From assembly GCF_038070005.1 (NCBI RefSeq), contig NZ_JBBPCO010000004.1:1-64000 (forward strand): DNA of 64,000 nt, written 5' to 3'. Positions 17,599 through 25,661 of this stretch are shown in pieces. A model generated the notes under the pieces. It was given only the letters and a program-made list of their open reading frames with translations. It ran no database searches and was not told the origin of the DNA. The stretch comes from Thermithiobacillus plumbiphilus. GTDB taxonomy: Bacteria > Pseudomonadota > Gammaproteobacteria > Acidithiobacillales > Thermithiobacillaceae. Position 1 is the first letter of the stretch. Every line of letters begins with the position of its first letter. The translations under genes and the position numbers were made by a program.

Positions 17599-18767
17599 GC
17601 GCCATGCGCGAAAGTGACAGATTCCAGCCCGCCATTGCGCCCAGGCGCGACGCGCTTTTCATCGGTGCGGCCCGTTACCGGCGGCCCACCTACCGCGACA
17701 ATCACCCGCTGGCCATCCCGCGGGTATCGCTGACGCTCGATCTGATCAATGCCTATGGCGCCATCACATCAGCCGAGTACCTGACCGGGCGGCGGGCCAG
17801 CAACAATGAGCTGCACTGGTTTCATACGCCGGATTACATCCAGGCCTTTCAGCGCGCCCAGTTTCGTGGCAAGGTGACCCAGGACGATCGCCAGCGCTTT
17901 CAGCTCGGCAACCTGGAAAACCCGTATTTCCCGGACTTCTTCGATACCCCGAATCTTGCCACCGGCTCCAGCATTCAGGGCGCCGAGATGGTGCTGGCGG
18001 GGTGTACCGCCTTCAGTCCGGCGGGCGGGATGCACCATGCCGCGGCAGATCAGGCGCGGGGTTTCTGCTATCTGAACGACCCGGTGCTGGCCATCAAGCG
18101 CCTGCGCCAGGCGGGTTTGCGGGTGCTGTATCTGGACATCGATGCTCATCATGGCGATGGCGTCGAGGCCGCCTTTGTCGATGACCCGGATACCCTGACC
18201 GCGTCCATCCACATGGATACGAGCTATGCCTATCCCTTCCAGGGCGGTGGGGTTGCCGACCAGGCCGGCGGCGCCGTGAACCTGCCGCTGCCCAAGGGCG
18301 TGAATGACAGCGAATACCGGCTGGTTTTCGAGACACTCTGGCCGCGTATGCTGGCGGGTTTTCGCCCGGAGGTGGTGGTCCTGCAGGCGGGCACGGACAT
18401 TCTCTCGCCTGACCCCCTGAGCAAGTTTCGCATCTCCAATGGGCTGTTCTGGGAAGTCTGCCGGCGCATCCTGACAGACAGCCCACGCCTGCTGGTGCTC
18501 GGTGGCGGCGGCTATCACCCCATAGCACTTGCGCGTTGCTGGACCGGGTTGTGGGCCATCCTGACCGGGCGCGAACTGCCAGAGCGCCTGCCCGAAACAG
18601 GCTCAGCGCTACTGACAGCGGTCGAGTGGGACCTCGATGACGAAGACGCCGAGGATACCGAAAGGCTGTATAGTCACTTGAGCGATCTGCCGAATGAGGG
18701 GCCGGTCCGGCCGCAGATCACCGAAATTCTGAATACACTCCTGAAATCGCACCGGCTGCTGTCCTGA
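17595..18767 (+). CDS. histone-deacetylase-family (acetoin-utilisation AcuC-like) amidohydrolase
   Basis: The 390-residue protein has all main HDAC-fold zinc-site signatures: AGGMHHA, GFCYLNDPVLAIKRL, LYLDIDAHHGDGVEAAF (zinc ligands Asp and His), SIHMDTSYAYPFQGG, LQAGTDILSPDPLSKF and VLGGGGYHP. Bacterial members remove acetyl groups from lysines or small amines. The gene overlaps the CbbO-like gene by 4 bases, so it seems part of the same operon; deacetylation of a client or of a metabolic enzyme is possible but not shown. Confidence 0.88.
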   Translation: MSAMRESDRFQPAIAPRRDALFIGAARYRRPTYRDNHPLAIPRVSLTLDLINAYGAITSAEYLTGRRASNNELHWFHTPDYIQAFQRAQFRGKVTQDDRQRFQLGNLENPYFPDFFDTPNLATGSSIQGAEMVLAGCTAFSPAGGMHHAAADQARGFCYLNDPVLAIKRLRQAGLRVLYLDIDAHHGDGVEAAFVDDPDTLTASIHMDTSYAYPFQGGGVADQAGGAVNLPLPKGVNDSEYRLVFETLWPRMLAGFRPEVVVLQAGTDILSPDPLSKFRISNGLFWEVCRRILTDSPRLLVLGGGGYHPIALARCWTGLWAILTGRELPERLPETGSALLTAVEWDLDDEDAEDTERLYSHLSDLPNEGPVRPQITEILNTLLKSHRLLS

Positions 18768-18804
18768 AGCGTCGGGCATGCCGACATACTGACGAGACGA
18801 GACC

Positions 18805-19956
18805 ATGAACCGCAATGCGCCAAACCTTGTTCCCGGATTCGCCACGCCTGAAGCGACCAAGGCCTATGTGGCCCGATTCGAAGGCCGCCTGCCGGCATCC
18901 AATTACAGCGATTTCCTCAAGACCCACATCAAGCTCTCCTCCATCGGCGTTGGCACCTTTCCCGGACAGCCGGACGACGCCACCGATGAGAGCTACGCCG
19001 AGATCATCAGCCAGGCCCTGCAAAATGGCCTGAACGTGATCGATACCGGGGCGAATTACCGCTATGGCCGCTCGCCGCAGGCAGTGGGCGAGGGCGTGCG
19101 CCGCGCCCTTGAAGCCGGGGTGCCGCGTGAGGCCATGTTCCTGATTTCCAAGGGCGGTTTTCTGAGCTTCCCGAATGGCCGCCCGGACGACATGGCGACC
19201 TTTTTCCGCAAGGAGATCATGGCCAAGGGGCTCGGTTCACCAGAGGATCTGGCGCAGGGCATTCATCTCCTGAGCCCTGGCTATATTCTCTGGCAACTGG
19301 AGCAGAGCCGCCAGGCCATGGGCGTCGAGACCCTGGACGCCTTTCTGGTGGACCAGCCGGAGGTGCATATCCCGGAGATCGGCAAGCAGGCCATGCATGG
19401 CAAGCTGCTCAAGGTCTTTGAGGTATTGGAGATGGCGGTGGCGGCGGGCAAGCTGCGCAGTTATGGCATCTCCACCTTCAACGCCTGTCGGGTGGAGACG
19501 GACAATCTGCTGTTCCAGTCGATCACCAGTCTGCTGGGCCTGGCGGAGAAGGCTGCCGGCGGGGAGGGTAAGCGGCATCATCTGAAAATCGTGCAGATGC
19601 CATTCAACGTACTGATGACCGAAGGCTTCACCCGCTTCAGCCAGGCCACGGGACAGGGCAACATCGCCTCGACCATACAGGCGGCCTTCCAGTTGAAAGT
19701 CTATCTGATGGCCAGCCACAGCATGGGCAAGGGCATTCTCGCCACGGAGGCCCCGGTCGTGTTTCAGGAGGTCATGCCTGATCTTACCAACCCGGCTCAG
19801 CAGGCGCTGCAGTTCAACCGCTCCACGCCGGGCCTTGGCACATCCCTGGTGGGCATGAGTAATCCGGCGCATTTGCAGGACGCGCTGTCGGTCGCCCGGC
19901 GCGAGCCGCTGGAGAAGGAGCAGTATCTGAAAATGTATCAGCGGGCGGAAGAATAG
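18805..19956 (+). CDS. aldo/keto reductase family protein
   Basis: The 383-residue protein shows the aldo/keto reductase pattern: KLSSIGVGTFPG, NVIDTGANYRYGRSPQAVGEG (catalytic Asp and Tyr region), MFLISKGG (catalytic Lys) and DAFLVDQPEVHI near the fourth strand, where the usual His is replaced by Gln in DQPE. It is longer than the typical 320 residues because of extra segments in the middle. Substrate is unknown. It follows the HDAC-like gene by 37 bases, likely the same operon, and ends at a hairpin. Confidence 0.85.
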   Translation: MNRNAPNLVPGFATPEATKAYVARFEGRLPASNYSDFLKTHIKLSSIGVGTFPGQPDDATDESYAEIISQALQNGLNVIDTGANYRYGRSPQAVGEGVRRALEAGVPREAMFLISKGGFLSFPNGRPDDMATFFRKEIMAKGLGSPEDLAQGIHLLSPGYILWQLEQSRQAMGVETLDAFLVDQPEVHIPEIGKQAMHGKLLKVFEVLEMAVAAGKLRSYGISTFNACRVETDNLLFQSITSLLGLAEKAAGGEGKRHHLKIVQMPFNVLMTEGFTRFSQATGQGNIASTIQAAFQLKVYLMASHSMGKGILATEAPVVFQEVMPDLTNPAQQALQFNRSTPGLGTSLVGMSNPAHLQDALSVARREPLEKEQYLKMYQRAEE

Positions 19957-19973
19957 CCGGAGGAATCTCCGGC
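19956..19973. terminator. hairpin between convergent genes
   Basis: Stem gccggag / ctccggc with loop gaat starts at the last base of the aldo/keto reductase stop and ends just before the stop of the opposite gene. No T run, so termination strength is uncertain. Confidence 0.45.
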
Positions 19974-19974
19974 G

Positions 19975-20544
19975 CTACTTGTCCTTGGCAGGTTTCCGCG
20001 ACTTGGCAAGCTCTGCCAGCAGGCGTTCCTGCTCGGCGAAAGATGGGGCCCGCTTGCCGGCCCCGTAACCTTTCTCGTTTCCCGGGGATTGGCTCCTGGG
20101 CGCAGGATGGCCAGCCCGCTCCTGCTCCTTGGCTTTGACATAACCCTGGAGCTCGCTGTCATAATCGCTGTAGCGTCCCTTGAAGTCGGCGGGCGGGGGC
20201 GGTGCCTCCTTGCTGAGCCAGAGTGATTTGCGCAATTCCTTGTTCAGCCGGGACACGCGGTCGGGGATGTGCAGTAGATCATAAATGGCCGCAGCGGCGA
20301 TCAGGCCCAGGAGTACGCCGCCAACCAGGGTCAGACCTGCCCAGAGCAGGCCGATGGCGGCCAGGGTGACCAAAGGATAGAGCCAGAACCAGGGTTGCTT
20401 GAGATAAATTCGATGAGCTCCCAGGGGAAAGAGCAGCCAGCTGGCATAAGCCGTGGGCAGCTTCTTTTGCGAGCGGAGCAGGCGCAGTTGCAGGGACTGT
20501 AGCCCGCCTCCTTCCAGGTCCATTTTCTTCCAGGCCTCGCTCAT
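19975..20544 (-). CDS. TM2-domain-like membrane protein
   Basis: The 189-residue protein has a short cytoplasmic start, then KKLPTAYASWLLFPLGAHRIYL, which resembles the TM2 domain (small residue-rich helix with a GxHRxYL/F turn). Two closely spaced hydrophobic helices follow (FWLYPLVTLAAIGLLWAGL and VGGVLLGLIAAAAIYDLL). The C-terminal half is charged and Pro-rich, probably cytoplasmic. No enzymatic motif. It is a lone gene, convergent with the aldo/keto reductase and divergent from the LysR gene. Confidence 0.8.
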   Translation of the reverse strand: MSEAWKKMDLEGGGLQSLQLRLLRSQKKLPTAYASWLLFPLGAHRIYLKQPWFWLYPLVTLAAIGLLWAGLTLVGGVLLGLIAAAAIYDLLHIPDRVSRLNKELRKSLWLSKEAPPPPADFKGRYSDYDSELQGYVKAKEQERAGHPAPRSQSPGNEKGYGAGKRAPSFAEQERLLAELAKSRKPAKDK

Positions 20545-20653
20545 TTTCCCTTTCCTCTGTTGATTGGTGCATAAAACCGATTGATAATAGCGGGTTCATG
20601 GGCTATCAAGAATCTCGAGCCTGACCTATGCGCATATTCCGAAGAGAACCACG

Positions 20654-21562
20654 ATGGCTGATAGAAGACTACAGGTTTTTCACACGGTGGCTCGCCTGCT
20701 GAGCTTTACCAAGGCAGCCGAGATTTTGCACATGACGCAGCCAGCGGTCACTTTTCAGATCAAGCAACTGGAGGAACAGTTTAACACACGTCTGTTTGAT
20801 CGTACCCACAACCGGATCAGCCTGACCGAGGCGGGAAACATCGTCTATGAGTACGCCGACCGCATTCTGAACCTTTACAGCGAGATGCAGAACCGCATCG
20901 GCGAGATGACCGGCGACGTGCGGGGCACCCTGCTGCTCGGGGCCAGCACGACCATTGCCGAGTACATGCTGCCGCGGGTACTGGGTGACTTCAAGGAACG
21001 CTATCCCGAGGTACAGGTGCGCATGCACGTGGCCAATACCGATCGCATCGTGAGCATGGTGGAAGACAACACCATTGATCTGGGCGTGGTGGAGGCGGCC
21101 ATCAGCAACAAGAGTCTCGCGGTACGCAAGTGCTGCATGGATCAGATGGTGGCCATCTTCCCACCCAGTCATCCCCTGGCGCAGCGAAGCAGTGTGTCCG
21201 CCACGGATCTTTTGCAGTATGCTTTCGTCTCGCGCGAGGAGGGGTCCGGTACGCGCGAGGTCACCAACGAGTATCTGGTGATCGCCGGCCTGGATCCCAA
21301 TGACCTCAACCTGACCATGGAACTGGGCAGCCCGGAATCGGTGAAGGGCGCGGTGGAAGGCGGGCTCGGCATCTCGGTGGTATCTGAAGCGACCGTGCGC
21401 AAGGAGATCGCGCTCGGCAGTCTGGTGGCCCTGCCCCTGAACCCCCCGCTTGCCCGTCCCTTCCTGTTCGTGTATCAAAAGCAGAAATTCCGCAGCCATG
21501 TCATGGACGAGTTCCTCGAATTTGCCAAGGGCCGCTGCGGAGACGATCTTCTGACGGCCTGA
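20654..21562 (+). CDS. LysR-family transcriptional regulator
   Basis: The 302-residue protein has the N-terminal winged helix-turn-helix of LysR regulators (FHTVARLLSFTKAAEILHMTQPAVTFQIKQLEEQ; residues about 5-60) followed by a periplasmic-binding-like effector domain starting at GTLLLGASTTIAEYMLP. The overall pattern resembles the CysB/YeiE-type branch that controls sulfur metabolism, but the effector is unknown. It is divergent from the TM2-like gene; the 109-base gap between them should hold its promoter and operator. The gene after it, 30 bases downstream, is probably cotranscribed. Confidence 0.9.
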   Translation: MADRRLQVFHTVARLLSFTKAAEILHMTQPAVTFQIKQLEEQFNTRLFDRTHNRISLTEAGNIVYEYADRILNLYSEMQNRIGEMTGDVRGTLLLGASTTIAEYMLPRVLGDFKERYPEVQVRMHVANTDRIVSMVEDNTIDLGVVEAAISNKSLAVRKCCMDQMVAIFPPSHPLAQRSSVSATDLLQYAFVSREEGSGTREVTNEYLVIAGLDPNDLNLTMELGSPESVKGAVEGGLGISVVSEATVRKEIALGSLVALPLNPPLARPFLFVYQKQKFRSHVMDEFLEFAKGRCGDDLLTA

Positions 21563-21592
21563 TCCAGGGCCACAAAACAGACGGAGTGGCAT

Positions 21593-22333
21593 GTGAAGCG
21601 ATTTGCCGTGGTACAGCAGAGCTATTCCGAATTCCTGAGTCTCATTGAAACACAGCTCGAAAAGCGGGACATCGGATTCATCTACTTTCGGCCCTTCCTC
21701 GGTAGCGAGGTGCCGGGCAGCGCCCTGCAGTTCGATGCGCTGTTCCTGCTGGGCGGGCCCATGTCGCCGCTGGAAACCGAGGAGTATCCCTGGCTCGAAA
21801 ACGTCATGCATCTGATACAGGCCTTCCGTCAGGCGAAGCGGCCGGTGGTCGGCATGGGGCTTGGGGGCATGGAACTGGTGGCAAGCTTCGGTGCGGAGAT
21901 CCTGCCCGAGCCACGCATCAATGCCTACTGGACCATGGCGCACAAGACGGCGGCGGGCGAGGGCGATCCGCTGGCCGAGGCCGTCGATGGCCAGCCGGTA
22001 CTGGTCTGGGCGCCGGGAGCGGCCGTTCTCCCCGAAGGCATGCAGCCGATCCTGGTGGATGATGCTGGCCGCTGGATTGCCGTGCGACCGGATGAAAACT
22101 CGATTGCCATGCTGTTTCGCCCGGAGATGAAGCCCGGCCTGATCGAGGACATTCTCATGGAAGAGGGGCGCGAGGTGCCCGAGGATGTCGGCGAGATCCT
22201 GTCGCGCATGCGCGAGCTGTGGCCGCAGATGCAGCAGCAGACCGACCGGGTGGTGGTTGCCCTGGTGACCAGCCTGAAGCTGATGCAGGAGCGCCACAAG
22301 CCACCGGTATTCAGTCTCAAGGTGGAAAAATGA
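21593..22333 (+). CDS. class I glutamine-amidotransferase-like protein lacking catalytic residues
   Basis: The 246-residue protein starts at a GTG after an acggagtggc ribosome site. The fold signature is present (DALFLLGGPMSPLETEEYPWL and KRPVVGMGLGGMELVASFGAEI). At the nucleophile elbow, where the family has Cys (GxCxG), this protein has Gly (VVGMGLGG). The downstream catalytic His of the FHPE motif is Arg (LFRPEMKPG). It therefore cannot act as a glutaminase by the normal mechanism and may be a binding or regulatory protein. It overlaps the following small gene by 4 bases. Confidence 0.8.
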   Translation: MKRFAVVQQSYSEFLSLIETQLEKRDIGFIYFRPFLGSEVPGSALQFDALFLLGGPMSPLETEEYPWLENVMHLIQAFRQAKRPVVGMGLGGMELVASFGAEILPEPRINAYWTMAHKTAAGEGDPLAEAVDGQPVLVWAPGAAVLPEGMQPILVDDAGRWIAVRPDENSIAMLFRPEMKPGLIEDILMEEGREVPEDVGEILSRMRELWPQMQQQTDRVVVALVTSLKLMQERHKPPVFSLKVEK

Positions 22334-22746
22334 CCGACGTGGAAAAAAGACTGTTGCTGCTGCTCGGTGAGTTGCGGGAGCCTGAGCAGCAGAACCTGCT
22401 GGCCTTTGCCGAGTTTCTGGCGAGCCGCTCCCTGGGTCAGGTGCCGACCAGCGATGCCCTGATCCCCATGCTGGCCCAGGCCGTGGCCAAAAAGCCGGAG
22501 CAGCCGGAACCGCCACAACAACAGCCCCGGCCCGAACAGGAAAGCGTGGTGGCCGCCATCAAGCGTCTGCGCCTGACCTATCCGATGCTGGACCGGCGCC
22601 TGCTGCTCAATGACACCTCCAATGCCATGGCCAAGCACGCCATCAGCGGCGTGTCAGCCGAGATCGTCATCGACGAGCTCGAAGAGGTCTTCGAGCAGCA
22701 CTACCAGCGCTACTGCGAACGGATTCACAAGGCATCCGAGGCGTAA
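22330..22746 (+). CDS. hypothetical protein, 138 residues
   Basis: ATG at 22330 overlaps the previous stop (ATGA). The protein has an N-terminal helical part (MTDVEKRLLLLLGELREPEQQNLLAFAEFLAS) resembling small antitoxin-like or DUF2281-style helices, a Pro/Gln-rich linker (PEQPEPPQQQPRPEQE), and a charged helical C-terminus (YQRYCERIHKASEA). No known catalytic motif. The 3' end overlaps the convergent phoH gene by 22 bases. It is probably a partner of the amidotransferase-like protein. Confidence 0.75.
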   Translation: MTDVEKRLLLLLGELREPEQQNLLAFAEFLASRSLGQVPTSDALIPMLAQAVAKKPEQPEPPQQQPRPEQESVVAAIKRLRLTYPMLDRRLLLNDTSNAMAKHAISGVSAEIVIDELEEVFEQHYQRYCERIHKASEA

Positions 22747-24107
22747 TCGGCCAGTCGTGAGCGCTCGCCACGGCGCAGCGTGATATGTCCGCTGTGGGCC
22801 CAGTCCTTGAAGCGGTCCACCACATAGGTCAGGCCCGAGGTGGTTTCCGTCAGATAGGGCGTGTCGATCTGGGCGATGTTGCCCAGACAGACGATCTTGG
22901 TCTGCGGGCCGGCGCGGGTCACCAGGGTCTTCATCTGCTTGGGCGTGAGGTTCTGCGCCTCGTCGATGATGACGAACTTGTTGAGGAAGGTGCGCCCGCG
23001 CATGAAGCTCATGGATTTGACGCGGATGCGCTTGCTGAGCAAATCCTGGGTGGCCTGCCGGCCCCAGGTGCCGCCATCGCCGCCGTTCTGCCCGAGAATT
23101 TCCAGGTTGTCTTCCAGCGCCCCCATCCAGGGCATCATCTTTTCCTCTTCAGTGCCCGGTAGATAGCCGATGTCCTCGCCGACCGGCACCGTGGCGCGGG
23201 TGATGATGATCTCGTTGTAGTGCTTTTCGTCGAGGATCTGGTGCAGGGCGGCGGCCAGGGTGATCAGGGTCTTGCCGGTACCGGCCTGCCCCAGGATGGT
23301 GATGAAGTCGATATCGGGGTCCATGAGCAGGTTCAGGGCGAAGTTCTGCTCGCGGTTGCGGGCGCGAATGCCCCAGACGCTGCTGCGCCCCTGCTGATAA
23401 TCCTGGGCCCGCTCGATGATGGCGTAATCGGGACCGACCTCGCGGACGACGGCATTGAAGTCACTGTCATCCTCGGTAAACAGGAACTGATTGGGGTGCC
23501 ACTGCCGCACCAGGGGGCCGGTGATGCGGTAGAAGCTGCGCCCTTCCTCCTTCCAGGCCGCGAGTTCCTTGGCGTGGGTCTCCCAAAAATCTCCTGGTAG
23601 CGGGAAAAGCCCGGTATATAGGAGGTCGGCATCCTCCAGGGCCTGATCCGTGGTGTAGTCCTCGACCCGCAGGCCGAGCGTACGGCCCTTGATGCGCAGG
23701 TTGATATCCTTGCTGACCAGGATGATTTCGCGGTCCGGATAATGCTCCCGCAGGTCCAGGGTGACGGCGAGGATCTGGTTGTCCCCCTTGCCGGCCATGT
23801 TGCCAGGCAGGATGTGCTGGTGGATTTCCGTCTGGAAAAACAGCCTGCCCTGGGCGTGGGGCAGGGGCAGGCCGCCATTGAGATCGGCCCCGCTGCTGAG
23901 CAGTTCATCCAGATGCCGGCTGACCTGGCGTACGTTGCGCGCGGTTTCCGAAACACCCCGTTTATGATTGTCCAGTTCTTCCAGCACCACCATCGGCAGC
24001 AGGACATCGTGTTCCTGAAAGCGGAACAGGGCGCTGGGGTCGTGCATCAGCACATTGGTGTCCAGCACATACAGCTTGTTTTTCTGGAATGGCGCGTCTT
24101 CTGGCAT
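22725..24107 (-). CDS. phoH: PhoH-family protein with N-terminal PIN domain
   Basis: The 460-residue protein combines an N-terminal PIN nuclease domain (YVLDTNVLMHDPSALFRFQ, then LEELDNHKRG, about residues 10-150) with a C-terminal PhoH ATPase. The ATPase has Walker A GQAGTGKTLITLA and Walker B FVIIDEAQNLTPKQMKTL. This PIN-PhoH architecture (PhoH2/YlaK type) is an RNA-acting helicase-nuclease in the cases studied. It is convergent with the upstream gene and followed 20 bases later, in its own direction of reading, by nothing; bcp lies upstream of it. Confidence 0.92.
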   Translation of the reverse strand: MPEDAPFQKNKLYVLDTNVLMHDPSALFRFQEHDVLLPMVVLEELDNHKRGVSETARNVRQVSRHLDELLSSGADLNGGLPLPHAQGRLFFQTEIHQHILPGNMAGKGDNQILAVTLDLREHYPDREIILVSKDINLRIKGRTLGLRVEDYTTDQALEDADLLYTGLFPLPGDFWETHAKELAAWKEEGRSFYRITGPLVRQWHPNQFLFTEDDSDFNAVVREVGPDYAIIERAQDYQQGRSSVWGIRARNREQNFALNLLMDPDIDFITILGQAGTGKTLITLAAALHQILDEKHYNEIIITRATVPVGEDIGYLPGTEEEKMMPWMGALEDNLEILGQNGGDGGTWGRQATQDLLSKRIRVKSMSFMRGRTFLNKFVIIDEAQNLTPKQMKTLVTRAGPQTKIVCLGNIAQIDTPYLTETTSGLTYVVDRFKDWAHSGHITLRRGERSRLADYASDAL

Positions 24108-24127
24108 AGTGGCTGGCCTGTCTGGGT

Positions 24128-24616
24128 TCAGGGAAGTTTGCGGATGATGTCGAGCATGCGTTCGGCGTGGCCTTCCACCTTGACCTTGCGTTCGATATGC
24201 ACGATCCGGCTATCGCGATCGATGACGAAGGTGCTGCGTTCGATGCCCATCACCATCTTTCCGTACATGTTCTTTTCCTTGAGGACATCGAACTTGCGGA
24301 CGGCTTCCTCCTCGGTGTCGGACAGGAGCGGGAAGGAAAAGCCATATTTTTCGGCAAACTTGCAGTGGGAATCCAGGGGGTCCCGCGATATGCCCAGGAC
24401 CTCGGCGTCGGCAGCCTGAAACTCGGGATAAAGCCGGGTGAAGTCCTGGCCCTCGGTGGTGCAGCCGGGGGTGTCATCCTTGGGATAGAAATACAGGACG
24501 ACCTTGCGGCCCTTGAGATCCCGCAGGCTGATATTCTGGCCGGTGTGGGTGGGCAGGGTCACATCAGGTACCAGGTCGCCAGTGCGTAAGGTGCTCTCGC
24601 TCATGTGTTCGCTCAT
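24128..24616 (-). CDS. bcp: thioredoxin-dependent thiol peroxidase Bcp (PrxQ family)
   Basis: The 162-residue peroxiredoxin has the active-site stretch YFYPKDDTPGCTTEGQDF, where the Cys after TPG is the peroxidatic residue. The resolving Cys found five residues later in many PrxQ proteins is absent (EGQDF), so this is a one-Cys or alternatively resolved form. One more Cys is present at DSHCKFAEKY. It reduces hydroperoxides in the cytoplasm. It lies 20 bases upstream of phoH in the same direction and is divergent from dapA. An internal ATG 12 bases later is an alternative start. Confidence 0.92.
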   Translation of the reverse strand: MSEHMSESTLRTGDLVPDVTLPTHTGQNISLRDLKGRKVVLYFYPKDDTPGCTTEGQDFTRLYPEFQAADAEVLGISRDPLDSHCKFAEKYGFSFPLLSDTEEEAVRKFDVLKEKNMYGKMVMGIERSTFVIDRDSRIVHIERKVKVEGHAERMLDIIRKLP

Positions 24617-24760
24617 GCTGCCTCCAGGTTGGTCTCATATTTGAACTTAGCCAGCCATGGCGTGCATTGCAAGTCCCGGATGGGCATTTGGCCGGTGCTT
24701 TGCAAATCCTGAAAATGGCAAGTACCATTGCCGATTATTTCTGAATTGCTGGAGAAGTGT

Positions 24761-25636
24761 ATGTTCCACGGCAGTATGGTTGCCCTGGTCACCCCGATGA
24801 ACACGGATGGGAGCGTCGATGAGGTGCGGCTCCGGGAGCTGGTCGAATGGCACCTGGCCGAGGGAACGCACGCGATCGTGGCGGTGGGCACCACGGGCGA
24901 ATCAGCCACCCTGGACGAGCAGGAGCATATCGACGTCATCCGCATCGTGGTCGAGCAGGTGCGCGACCGGGTTCCCGTCATCGCCGGCACTGGCGCCAAT
25001 GCCACCAGCGAGGCCATCGCCCTGACCCAGGCCGCGGCCGACGTGGGCGCCGATGCCGCACTGCTGGTCACGCCGTACTACAACAAGCCCACCCAGGAGG
25101 GTCTGTTCCAGCACTACAGCGCGTTGGCCCAGGCATCCCCCCTGCCGCAGATCCTCTACAATGTGCCTGGGCGCACCGGGTGTGACCTGTTGCCGGCCAC
25201 CATCGCCAGGCTTTCCAGGTATCCCAACATCGTGGGTATCAAGGACGCGACCGGCAGCGTGGCGCGTGGCGAGGAGATCCTGGCCACCTGTGGTCCGGGG
25301 CTGGACCTCTATGGCGGGGATGATGCCACCGCGATGGCCCTGATGCTGCTCGGCGCCAAAGGCGTCATTTCGGTCACCGCCAACGTCGCGCCGCGCCTGA
25401 TGGCGCAGATGTGCCAGGCCGCCCTGGACGGGGATCTCCAGACTGCGCGGGATATCAACAATAAATTGTTGCTCCTCCATCAGGATCTCTTCGTGGAGTC
25501 CAACCCGATTCCGGTCAAGTGGGCGCTGGCGAAAATGGGCCGCATCGGTCCCAGCCTGCGCTTGCCGCTCACGCCCCTGGATGATTCCTTCGAACCGCGT
25601 CTGCAGGATGCCCTGCGTCACGCGGACTGCATTTGA
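24761..25636 (+). CDS. dapA: 4-hydroxy-tetrahydrodipicolinate synthase
   Basis: From ATG 24761 (MFHGSMVALVTPM), preceded by ggagaag, the protein has 291 residues, the normal DapA length. It condenses pyruvate and aspartate semialdehyde in lysine and cell-wall synthesis. Signatures are GTTGESATL, the catalytic Tyr region YNVPGRTGCDL and the Schiff-base lysine GIKDATGS. An in-frame TTG at 24728 is a less likely start. It is followed by bamC, as in other Gammaproteobacteria. Confidence 0.96.
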   Translation: MFHGSMVALVTPMNTDGSVDEVRLRELVEWHLAEGTHAIVAVGTTGESATLDEQEHIDVIRIVVEQVRDRVPVIAGTGANATSEAIALTQAAADVGADAALLVTPYYNKPTQEGLFQHYSALAQASPLPQILYNVPGRTGCDLLPATIARLSRYPNIVGIKDATGSVARGEEILATCGPGLDLYGGDDATAMALMLLGAKGVISVTANVAPRLMAQMCQAALDGDLQTARDINNKLLLLHQDLFVESNPIPVKWALAKMGRIGPSLRLPLTPLDDSFEPRLQDALRHADCI

Positions 25637-25661
25637 TTTTCTTAGCCGGAGTTTCCTCCTG

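Noticed and set aside
20669-22516. 615-residue minus-strand open frame
   Set aside because: It is antisense to the LysR and amidotransferase-like genes and has no recognisable domain.
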